A program made the translations under genes and the position numbers. Below the pieces are notes generated by a model. It had not been told where the DNA came from. It was given only the letters and a program-made list of their open reading frames with translations, and made no database searches. From positions 1-21,740 of the forward strand of contig CAYVZZ010000034.1 of the NCBI GenBank assembly GCA_964456185.1: 21,740 nucleotides of DNA, read 5' to 3'. Positions 7,364 through 13,997 of the stretch are shown here, piece after piece. The DNA comes from CAYVZZ01 sp964456185 (GTDB lineage Bacteria > Pseudomonadota > Gammaproteobacteria > Pseudomonadales > Alcanivoracaceae). Positions within the stretch are counted from its first letter, which is position 1; each line of letters begins with the position of its first letter.

Positions 7364-8182
7364 ATGCAATTTGCAACCCAGCGGCTGGATCTCAACCAGC
7401 CGCACGTTATGGGGGTGTTAAACGTCACTCCCGATTCTTTTTCCGATGGCGGCGAATACGTCAACCCCGACAAAGCCTTGCAGCACGCTCTGGAAATGGT
7501 TGAACAGGGCGCTACGTTAATTGATATTGGCGGTGAGTCCACGCGTCCGGGAGCCGCAAAAGTCACCGTAGAAGAAGAGCTGCAACGTGTGATTCCGTTG
7601 GTGGAGCGCATCCGCAACGCCAGTGATGTGGTCATTTCTGTAGATACCTCGACTCCCGAGGTCATGCGAGCCGCTGCCAAAGCTGGGGCCGGGTTGATTA
7701 ACGACGTGCGTGCCCTGCAACGCCCGGGTGCCTTGCAAGCCGCTGCCGATTCTGGTCTCGCTGTGTGCCTCATGCACATGCAAGGGCAGCCAGCTAACAT
7801 GCAGCAATCGCCGCACTATAACGATGTGTTCAATGATGTCAGCCAATGGCTGATGCAACGAGTCGACGCCTGTCTGGAAGCCGGCATTGCCAAGGAGCGC
7901 ATTCTGTTGGATCCCGGCATTGGCTTTGGGAAGAATGACGAACATAATTTGACGTTACTGCGTCGTTTGCCGGAACTGCAGCAGCTGGGTTACCCCTTGC
8001 TGGTTGGTGTATCGCGCAAATCGATGATTGGGCGACTATTAAATCGGCCTGTGGAGCAGCGGCTGGCAGGCTCTTTAGCAATTGCCCTATTATCCGTACA
8101 GCGTGGCGCCGCTATTATGCGCGTGCATGATGTAGCAGAGACTGTCGATGTACTGCGTATGAATGCACTCATTAATCAATAA
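7364..8182 (+). CDS. folP: Dihydropteroate synthase FolP
   Basis: A cytoplasmic folate-pathway enzyme that condenses 6-hydroxymethyl-dihydropterin pyrophosphate with p-aminobenzoate to give dihydropteroate; it is the sulfonamide target. It is a TIM barrel of 272 residues, normal length. All signature loops are present: loop 1 NVTPDSFSDGG (20-30), loop 2 GGESTRPG (56-63), D94 in SVDTS, and N114-D115. Further along are MHMQG (137-141), DPGIGFGK (183-190), SRKS (217-220) and RVHD (253-256). No resistance-type insertion is seen in loop 2. The ribosome site before ATG 7364 is weak. The 34-base gap after ftsH and 16-base gap before glmM indicate one transcript. Confidence 0.98.
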   Translation: MQFATQRLDLNQPHVMGVLNVTPDSFSDGGEYVNPDKALQHALEMVEQGATLIDIGGESTRPGAAKVTVEEELQRVIPLVERIRNASDVVISVDTSTPEVMRAAAKAGAGLINDVRALQRPGALQAAADSGLAVCLMHMQGQPANMQQSPHYNDVFNDVSQWLMQRVDACLEAGIAKERILLDPGIGFGKNDEHNLTLLRRLPELQQLGYPLLVGVSRKSMIGRLLNRPVEQRLAGSLAIALLSVQRGAAIMRVHDVAETVDVLRMNALINQ

Positions 8183-8198
8183 CAAGTAACTGACAATT

Positions 8199-9533
8199 AT
8201 GACAAGACAATATTTTGGCACCGATGGGGTGCGCGGCAAGGTCGGTGAATTTCCTATTACCCCTGACTTTGTTCTCAAGCTCGGCTGGGCGGCCGGTCGT
8301 GTATTGGCCGATAAAGGTGCGCGTAAAATCGTCATCGGTAAAGACACTCGCATTTCTGGGTATATTCTCGAATCCGCCTTGTTGGCCGGCATCTCATCCG
8401 CCGGTGTTGATGTGCGCTTGCTTGGCCCCATGCCAACCCCCGCTATTGCCTACCTGACACGCACCTTTCGCGCCAGCGCCGGTATTGTCATTTCCGCTTC
8501 GCACAACCCTTATACCGATAACGGCATCAAATTCTTCGGGCCGGATGGCCGTAAGCTGTTGGATGAAACAGAGCTGCAAATCGAAGCGCTAATTAATGGC
8601 GATATGTCCATGGTTGGCACCGACCAGCTCGGTAAAGTGCGCCGTATAGAAGACGCCCGCGGACGCTATATCGAGTTTTGCAAAAGTACCGTACCCAACC
8701 TTAGCCTCGATGGCTTGACGTTGGTCGTCGACAGCGCCAATGGCGCCAGCTATCACTTGGCGGCTGACATCTTCGATGAACTGGGTGCTGAAGTCGTGGC
8801 GTTGGGCAACCAACCAGACGGCATCAATATCAACCATGAGTGCGGTAGTACGCACCCCGAGGCGCTGATTGCCAAGGTGAAAGAAGTGGGTGCCGATTTG
8901 GGCATCGCCTTTGATGGAGACGCCGACCGCGTGCTCATGGTGGATCATCAGGGCAACTTGGTCGATGGCGACCAGCTATTGTTCCTGCTGGCGCGCGATC
9001 GCAAACGTAATGGCAGCTTGCAAGGCGGCGTGGTGGGTACGCTTATGTCCAATCTTGGGTTAGAGCAAGCCATGGAACAGCTGGATATTCCTTTTGTGCG
9101 CGCCAAAGTCGGCGACCGCTATGTCATGGAACAGCTTGATAAACACGGCTGGACATTGGGCGGTGAAGGTTCCGGGCATATTGTCAGCCTGGAGCATAAT
9201 TCAACCGGTGATGGTGCTGTGTCAGCCTTGCAGGTACTGGCCGCACTGCAACGTAGCGGTCAATCGCTCGCCGATGCCGTTGCCGACATGCAGAAAATGC
9301 CGCAGGTGATGATAAACGTACAATGCCAGCGGCGTGACGAGGTTAATCAATCACAAGCCGTCGCCGATGCCGTTGCCGCCACCGAAGCCAATCTGGGCGA
9401 CCGCGGACGTGTGTTGTTGCGTCCCTCCGGCACCGAGCCGGTAGTGCGTGTGATGCTGGAAGGCGAGAGTGACGCCTTGATTCGCCCGTTGTGCGAACAA
9501 TTGGCCGCCAAGGTCGAAGAGGCTCTGGCGTAG
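8199..9533 (+). CDS. glmM: Phosphoglucosamine mutase GlmM
   Basis: It interconverts glucosamine-6-phosphate and glucosamine-1-phosphate, feeding UDP-N-acetylglucosamine for peptidoglycan and LPS. It has 444 residues, full length. It has all four alpha-phosphohexomutase signatures. These are the phosphoserine loop SASHNPYTDNGIKFF with S101, and the metal loop DGDADR with D239, D241 and D243. The sugar-binding loop is GEGSGH (322-327) and the phosphate-binding loop is RPSGTEP (408-414). It is the last gene of the rlmE-ftsH-folP-glmM run. In E. coli secG follows; here a REPIN-like repeat and the convergent murI follow. The ribosome site is weak, so translation may depend on coupling to folP, 16 bases upstream. 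Confidence 0.98.
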   Translation: MTRQYFGTDGVRGKVGEFPITPDFVLKLGWAAGRVLADKGARKIVIGKDTRISGYILESALLAGISSAGVDVRLLGPMPTPAIAYLTRTFRASAGIVISASHNPYTDNGIKFFGPDGRKLLDETELQIEALINGDMSMVGTDQLGKVRRIEDARGRYIEFCKSTVPNLSLDGLTLVVDSANGASYHLAADIFDELGAEVVALGNQPDGININHECGSTHPEALIAKVKEVGADLGIAFDGDADRVLMVDHQGNLVDGDQLLFLLARDRKRNGSLQGGVVGTLMSNLGLEQAMEQLDIPFVRAKVGDRYVMEQLDKHGWTLGGEGSGHIVSLEHNSTGDGAVSALQVLAALQRSGQSLADAVADMQKMPQVMINVQCQRRDEVNQSQAVADAVAATEANLGDRGRVLLRPSGTEPVVRVMLEGESDALIRPLCEQLAAKVEEALA

Positions 9534-9578
9534 TTTTTATTAGACAGTAACGCGTTATCCAAACTCTGGATTACCCAC

Positions 9579-10418
9579 CTATGTAGGAGCGAACCCTGTT
9601 CGCGACGCCCCCACGCGAACCGCTCCTTCACCTCTTACCGGCAGCTGTTCAAACACCAATTCCTCCCCTGTCAATTGCCGCAATAACGCCGCCCCGTCTG
9701 CATTCCCACTAGTCCAACAGCGTTGCTCTTGCGGCAGCTGGCTTGTCTCTATGTCCAGCAGCCGACGTTTGGTTTGCGCGGCCACCGCTTCGCCGGTTTC
9801 TATTAGCGTTGCGTTGGGCATAAAGGCGCTAATAGCACGGTGCAAGAATGGAAAATGCGTGCAGCCAAGTACTAGGGTATCGGCACCAGCCGCCGCAACG
9901 GGCGCCAGGGTGTCTGCCACTAACTGATAAGCCTCCGGGCTATCAGCCAGCCCTTTTTCAACCAATTCGACCCAGCCGGGGCAGGGCACGTCCAGCACCT
10001 TAGCACTACCAGCGACCTTGCTGCGCAAACGGTCAAATTGCTGGCTGCCAAGCGTGCCGCGTGTGGCCAGCACGGCTACCGTGCCGTTGCGGCTGGCTTG
10101 TATGGCGGGCTTTAATCCGGGGTCCATGGCGATGATGGGAAGCGTGTGGCTAGCGCGCAAACTAACGGCTGCGGCGGCTGTCGCAGTATTGCAAGCAATC
10201 ACCAAGGCATCGATGTGCTGTGACAATAGGAAGTCGGCAATGACGTGGCAGCGCTCACGCACGATATCTGGTGACTTGATGCCATAGGGCGCTTGCCCCG
10301 AATCGGCTACATACAGCAGGCTGGCGTCGGGTAGCTGGCGGCGCAGTGCGGCACGCACACTCAGGCCACCGAGGCCGGAGTCGAAGATACCGATTCTGTA
10401 GTGGTGGGAGTGGTTCAT
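9579..10418 (-). CDS. murI: Glutamate racemase MurI with REPIN-encoded C-terminal tail
   Basis: A cofactor-independent racemase making D-glutamate for peptidoglycan. The family motifs are intact: GIFDSGLGGLSV with D13 and S14, YGIKS, the first catalytic cysteine in IACNTATA (C76), and the second in GCTHFPF (C186). ATG 10418 gives 279 residues starting MNHSHHYRIGIFDSG. A GTG at 10436 is also in frame but adds only six residues. After ELVFEQLPV, where the conserved protein would normally be ending, about 18 more residues follow. They are encoded by the inverted repeat at 9583-9631, so the original stop was probably lost or replaced when that element arrived (inference). The gene is convergent with glmM. 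It lies downstream of iscS on the same strand with a gap of about 54 bases, and may be co-transcribed with it. Confidence 0.95.
   Translation of the reverse strand: MNHSHHYRIGIFDSGLGGLSVRAALRRQLPDASLLYVADSGQAPYGIKSPDIVRERCHVIADFLLSQHIDALVIACNTATAAAAVSLRASHTLPIIAMDPGLKPAIQASRNGTVAVLATRGTLGSQQFDRLRSKVAGSAKVLDVPCPGWVELVEKGLADSPEAYQLVADTLAPVAAAGADTLVLGCTHFPFLHRAISAFMPNATLIETGEAVAAQTKRRLLDIETSQLPQEQRCWTSGNADGAALLRQLTGEELVFEQLPVRGEGAVRVGASRTGFAPT
9583..9631. repeat. REPIN-like element: two REP sequences in inverted orientation
   Basis: The left half reads GTAGGAGCGAACCCTGTTCG, with a perfect internal hairpin GCGAAC/GTTCGC (9589-9603, loop of three). The right half, read on the minus strand, begins GTGAAGGAGCGGTTCGCG. 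Both share the AGGAGCG...TTCGCG core, and AGGAGCG (9585-9591) pairs with CGCTCCT (9621-9627). GTAGGAGCG heads are typical of REP elements of pseudomonads and relatives, which are spread by RAYT (REP-associated tyrosine) transposases. No RAYT gene lies in this window. The element overlaps the murI 3' end and lies between convergent genes. Confidence 0.65.
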
Positions 10419-10472
10419 AGAACAGTATCTTACCACCCTCTGGCTGAGAAGGGGGCTGGTCGGTCGTCGACG

Positions 10473-11609
10473 TTATTTCTGTAAACGTTGAACGACGGAT
10501 GTGACCTGTTCAATCGCGAAGTTTACCTCGTCTTGCGTGGTAAACCGGCCTAACGAAAAACGCAGCGAGGCCAGCGCACGCTGATCATCTACGCCCATGG
10601 CTTTGAGCACGAAAGAGGGGGCCATGGTCGCTGAATTACAAGCCGAGCCGGTGGAAACGGCCAATTGCCCCAAGGCACTGAGCAATAGTTCGCCGCTGAC
10701 GCCATCAAAGCCAACATTAAGGTGGCCGGGCAGTTTGTTTGCCGTGCCATTAAGGTGTACGCCATCCAGCTTTTGCAGGCCGTCCCAGAGGCGGTCACGC
10801 AAAGCGGCGATGCGTTGGTTGTCGTCAAATAATTCGGCGGCTAGCTCACATGCTTTACCCAACCCGACAATTTGATGGCTGGCCAAAGTGCCGGAACGCA
10901 GGCCGCGTTCATGCCCTCCCCCATGAATCTGTGGTGCCAAGTCCAGGCCGGGGCGGCGACGTACATAAAGCAGGCCGATCCCTTTGGGACCATACAATTT
11001 ATGCGCCGATAGGGAAATTAGATCCACTGGTATTTGCTGGGTATTCAAGGGGATTTTGCCCGCTGTTTGGGCGGCATCAGTGTGGAAAATAATATCGCTA
11101 TTACGGCAAAAATTGGCGAGATCGGCAATGTCGTTAATCACACCGGTTTCGTTATTGGCATGCATCACCGAGATGAGGCAGGTGGTGTTTTTGACCGCCG
11201 CTTTGATGGCATCAACATCGGCGCGCCCATCGGCAAGCGGCGGCACAAAGGTAATATCGTAGCCTTTTTCCTGCAGATAATGGCAAGGGTCGAGAACTGC
11301 CTTGTGTTCGATAGCATTGACAATGATGTGGCCATTCGGATGGGTTTCCGCCACTCCTTTTATGGCCAGGTTGTCGGCCTCGGTAGCACCGCTGGTAAAG
11401 ATGATTTCACGCGGGTCGGCATGCAGTAAATCGGCTGCTTGGTGACGTGCGTTTTCGACCGCTTCTTCGGCCAACCAACCGTACAAATGCGAGCGAGAGG
11501 CGGGGTTGCCAAAGGTGGCATCCGGGCCGAGCATTTGCGTCATCGCCTCAATAACGCGCGGGTCAACGGGGGTGGTGGCAGCATAATCGAGATAAACGAC
11601 GTCAGTCAT
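10473..11609 (-). CDS. iscS: Cysteine desulfurase (IscS/NifS family), short form
   Basis: A PLP enzyme that removes sulfur from cysteine as a protein persulfide for Fe-S clusters and thiolated tRNA. ATG 11609 gives 378 residues starting MTDVVYLDYAATTPVDPRV, the conserved N-terminus. The frame extends upstream into non-conserved sequence. PLP-site features are H102 (IEHK), D178 (HTDAAQ) and the Schiff-base lysine K204 in SAHKLYGPKG. The sulfur-carrying cysteine is C324 in STGSACNSA, the class I loop layout. It is about 26 residues shorter than E. coli IscS and lacks the C-terminal extension involved in IscU contact there. No good ribosome site precedes the ATG. It follows iscR by 94 bases, but iscU, iscA, hscBA and fdx do not follow; murI does. 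It may be a second, specialised desulfurase or a separated isc piece. Confidence 0.93.
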   Translation of the reverse strand: MTDVVYLDYAATTPVDPRVIEAMTQMLGPDATFGNPASRSHLYGWLAEEAVENARHQAADLLHADPREIIFTSGATEADNLAIKGVAETHPNGHIIVNAIEHKAVLDPCHYLQEKGYDITFVPPLADGRADVDAIKAAVKNTTCLISVMHANNETGVINDIADLANFCRNSDIIFHTDAAQTAGKIPLNTQQIPVDLISLSAHKLYGPKGIGLLYVRRRPGLDLAPQIHGGGHERGLRSGTLASHQIVGLGKACELAAELFDDNQRIAALRDRLWDGLQKLDGVHLNGTANKLPGHLNVGFDGVSGELLLSALGQLAVSTGSACNSATMAPSFVLKAMGVDDQRALASLRFSLGRFTTQDEVNFAIEQVTSVVQRLQK

Positions 11610-11670
11610 GAGGCGGTCACAAGTGGTGAGTAAGGCAAAATGATACGCGCTTCGACTAGCGCTTGCAGCA

Positions 11671-11690
11671 ATGGCGGTCGTAACCGCCAT
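11671..11690 (-). repeat. Perfect 8-bp hairpin between iscR and iscS
   Basis: ATGGCGGT and ACCGCCAT flank a 4-base loop inside the 94-base iscR-iscS spacer. No T-run follows on the minus strand, so it is not a standard terminator. In E. coli a structured iscR-iscS spacer protects iscR mRNA when the small RNA RyhB removes the downstream message. A similar RNA-processing role here is only an inference. Confidence 0.5.
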
Positions 11691-11703
11691 GCTTTAATGG
11701 GGA

Positions 11704-12192
11704 TTAAGCCCTTTTGGCGACAGAGGCAGTGTCTAATGCAGGGCAATGCTGACGTAGTCCGGCTTGTTGACGAGTGGCAATGGTGCGGATGTCGTCGCGC
11801 TCGACTAAATCGGCTAGGGTGATATTACTCAGGAATTGGTGAATTTGATCCGACAAATCACTCCAGAGGTAGTGGGTAAGGCACATTTGACCGGCCTGAC
11901 AATCACCTTTGCCGCCGCAGCGGGTCGCATCGATGGATTCGTCAACGGCATCGATAACATTGGCAACGGCAATGTCACCCATTTCCGGATTGATTTGATA
12001 ACCACCGCCAGGGCCGCGCACGCTGGTGACAAGTTGACGGCGGCGCAATTTGGCAAAGAGTTGTTCCAAGTAAGAAACCGAAATGCCTTGACGTTCGGAA
12101 ATCTCGGCCAGCGAAACCGGCCCGTCACCATTGTGGATAGCCAAGTCCAACATGGCAGTAACGGCATAACGCCCTTTGGTGGTTAGTCGCAT
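11704..12192 (-). CDS. iscR: Fe-S cluster regulator IscR (Rrf2 family)
   Basis: A 162-residue winged-helix repressor/activator that senses cellular Fe-S status by binding a [2Fe-2S] cluster. It is E. coli-like throughout: MRLTTKGRYAVTAMLDLA, ISERQGIS-x-SYLEQLF (recognition helix region) and RGPGGGY (wing). The cluster ligands C92, C98, C104 and H107 are in TRCGGKGDC...MCLTH. The C-terminal tail diverges, as is usual. The ATG at 12192 has a GGAG site upstream. An IscR type 1 operator overlaps the -35 of its own promoter (12228-12260), so Fe-S-dependent autorepression is expected. The gene lies 71 bases downstream of batD on the same strand and is followed by iscS. Confidence 0.97.
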   Translation of the reverse strand: MRLTTKGRYAVTAMLDLAIHNGDGPVSLAEISERQGISVSYLEQLFAKLRRRQLVTSVRGPGGGYQINPEMGDIAVANVIDAVDESIDATRCGGKGDCQAGQMCLTHYLWSDLSDQIHQFLSNITLADLVERDDIRTIATRQQAGLRQHCPALDTASVAKRA

Positions 12193-12227
12193 GATGACTC
12201 CGCATAAATCGGGTAAGCAATAGTGTC

Positions 12228-12256
12228 AGGCTACTAATCCCGAGTATTTTAGTCAA
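12228..12256 (-). promoter_or_regulatory. Promoter of iscR-iscS
   Basis: On the minus strand, TTGACT (12251-12256) is a five-of-six -35 match. A 17-base spacer leads to TAGCCT (12228-12233), a partial -10. The start point would lie about 30 bases before the iscR ATG. The -35 lies inside the IscR operator, as in E. coli. Confidence 0.6.
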
Positions 12257-12260
12257 GTAT
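12236..12260 (-). promoter_or_regulatory. IscR type 1 operator
   Basis: The minus strand reads ATACTTGACTAAAATACTC followed by GGGATT. This agrees closely with the known proteobacterial type 1 motif bound by cluster-loaded IscR, for example the sites upstream of E. coli iscR (ATAGTTGACC...TACTCGGG). It begins only three bases after the batD stop codon and overlaps the iscR -35. Confidence 0.8.
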
Positions 12261-12263
12261 TAT

Positions 12264-13997
12264 TTAGCGCCCGTCTGGCGGATATAAAGAGGGCAGCATA
12301 TCCGTGTCATCGGATGATTTGTTGTCACCCTGCTGGTCTCGCCACTGCAGGCCTTTGCGGAAATAAGAGGCGGCCGAATCAGGAAAGGAGCCACCACCAT
12401 AACACCAGTTTTCCAGCAGCAAGACTTGTGCGCTTTGCTCGTCAACCAAGGCTTGTTTTAACTGCTCGCGGGTGGTGATGCCGTCCCGTTCGCGGCTGGC
12501 CCATTGCAGCAAACTGGCCAGCAGTTGTGGGTCTTTTTGCTGCAGCTGGCGGAAAAATTGCCGACGTAGCTGGCGCTTTTTCGGTGGTGCACCGGGCTTG
12601 TTTTCCGCCACTGCCGGCTTTTTATGGCGACGTACGAACAAGATAATAACCAGCAATAGCCACAATAAGATGCTGGCGAAGAAAGCACGTCGCCACCAAG
12701 TCACTTGATGCTGAAGGGAATCGATTTTTGTGGCCTTGGCCGGTGTTTTTGTCGATGTAGTTGTCGGTGCATGCGAAGCAGCCGCTTGGTTGGAGCTTGG
12801 CGTTACCCGCGTCGTTTGCGGCGTTTTGGGCGTGTTACCTGCCTTTGTTCCTGCCACAACGGTAAAAGAGCGCGCAGGAATCTTGGCGATTTCTTTTTGC
12901 TGCGTGCGGGTGTTAAACCAAACTATTTGGGTGGCGGGGATCACCAGCTTGCCGGGTTGTTGCGGCAAGATGGCAAATTGCCGCTGGCGTTTGCTTGTTA
13001 TCAAGAGTCCGTCGCGTCCGTTGTGATGCTTGGCTTTGTCCTTGTAGACAGATGCATTATCGATGTCGGGTAGGCTCAGCTCGGGCAACGAGTTGGCAGC
13101 CAGCCCTTTTGCCATCAGTGTCAGTGTCAGATTAATAGGCACGCCTGCTTTAACCGTGTCCCCTTTGGGCAGGCCGGATGCCGTGAGGGTGACGTCTTCG
13201 GCGGGCAACCACATGCCGCTCCAGCTGTCAGGAATCGGCTTGACGTGAAGCGCAAGTGGTTGCGATGCCGCCGTTACCGGCTTGGGGCGACCAAAACCGG
13301 AAATCTGCATGCCGAAGAAATTGCGGGGCTGCGACACTAACCGACTGCCATTGAACACAAAAGCCGGAATCGTTATATCACCCGCTTGGCTGGGGAAAAG
13401 CGCATATTGCTGTTCATAAACCTGATACAGCTTGCCGTTGCGGCGGCTGGTGTACTGCTTGCTGCTGCCCAATGGCTGAATGCTCGCCTGTTTCAGCTTG
13501 GGCGGGTTGATATGCCCTTTGTTGATGCGCGTCGAATAAAAGAGTTTTACTGTAAGCGTGGTTTGCTGCCCAACATAAATCGAAGCAGGCGAAGCCGTCA
13601 CGCTAAGGAAGAGGTTAGGGTTGGCAGTAGCCTTGGGGTTATGTGCCGCGTCTGTCACGGTCAATGTCAGTTGAGGGGTGTTCCCATCTGGCGTGTGTAG
13701 CGGCGGAATAACAAGCTTGCCGGTATGGCGAGGCAAGAGGCGAATAGTGAGTTTTTCGATGTGGGTGGTATCGAAATTGACGATGTGGGTCTCGCTGCTC
13801 GACATTTGCCCCAACACACGAAAATCCTGTTGCAAGGGGACCAAATTTGGCTGGCCAATGTCGTCACCCTCGGTGGCCTTAATAATAAGCGAAACAGGGC
13901 TGCCCAGCGCACTTTGCTGACGGTCTAACTGGGCGGTAATGGCCGCTTGAACCGTCGAAACGACTCCCAGAAGCAAGAACAGTAATAGGCCACGCAT
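12264..13997 (-). CDS. batD: BatD family protein (exported, membrane-anchored beta-domain protein)
   Basis: A 577-residue BatD protein, last gene of the MoxR/Bat operon. It has a signal peptide (about 1-18, cleavage near VQA-A) and then a long periplasmic part made of Ig-like beta domains (about 20-385). The typical BatD opening is ITAQLDRQQSALGSPVSLII. A Thr/Ala/Pro-rich linker (about 385-425) leads to one TM span (about 437-455). A cytoplasmic tail of about 120 residues (RQLRRQFFRQLQQKDPQLLA...) matches the C-terminal domain seen in other BatD proteins. Its ATG overlaps the stop of the upstream gene (TGATG) and has an AGGAGGT site. BatD is thought to sit with the VWA proteins in a membrane complex served by MoxR; the molecular role is not established. 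The stop lies three bases before the IscR operator. Confidence 0.9.
   Translation of the reverse strand: MRGLLLFLLLGVVSTVQAAITAQLDRQQSALGSPVSLIIKATEGDDIGQPNLVPLQQDFRVLGQMSSSETHIVNFDTTHIEKLTIRLLPRHTGKLVIPPLHTPDGNTPQLTLTVTDAAHNPKATANPNLFLSVTASPASIYVGQQTTLTVKLFYSTRINKGHINPPKLKQASIQPLGSSKQYTSRRNGKLYQVYEQQYALFPSQAGDITIPAFVFNGSRLVSQPRNFFGMQISGFGRPKPVTAASQPLALHVKPIPDSWSGMWLPAEDVTLTASGLPKGDTVKAGVPINLTLTLMAKGLAANSLPELSLPDIDNASVYKDKAKHHNGRDGLLITSKRQRQFAILPQQPGKLVIPATQIVWFNTRTQQKEIAKIPARSFTVVAGTKAGNTPKTPQTTRVTPSSNQAAASHAPTTTSTKTPAKATKIDSLQHQVTWWRRAFFASILLWLLLVIILFVRRHKKPAVAENKPGAPPKKRQLRRQFFRQLQQKDPQLLASLLQWASRERDGITTREQLKQALVDEQSAQVLLLENWCYGGGSFPDSAASYFRKGLQWRDQQGDNKSSDDTDMLPSLYPPDGR

Noticed and set aside
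9506..9538. Possible terminator at the glmM end (CGCCA/TGGCG followed by T5)
   Set aside because: Only a 5-bp stem with a 15-base loop inside coding sequence; too weak to call.
9548..9557. TAACGCGTTA palindrome near the glmM end; AACGCGTT also occurs in cysE (20224-20231) and at 21277-21284
   Set aside because: Three short matches in unrelated contexts, one inside coding sequence; no spacing or placement pattern.
11610..11690. N-terminal extension of the iscS frame by 27 residues
   Set aside because: The added residues read through the iscR-iscS spacer and hairpin, and family homology begins at MTDVVYLDYAATTP.
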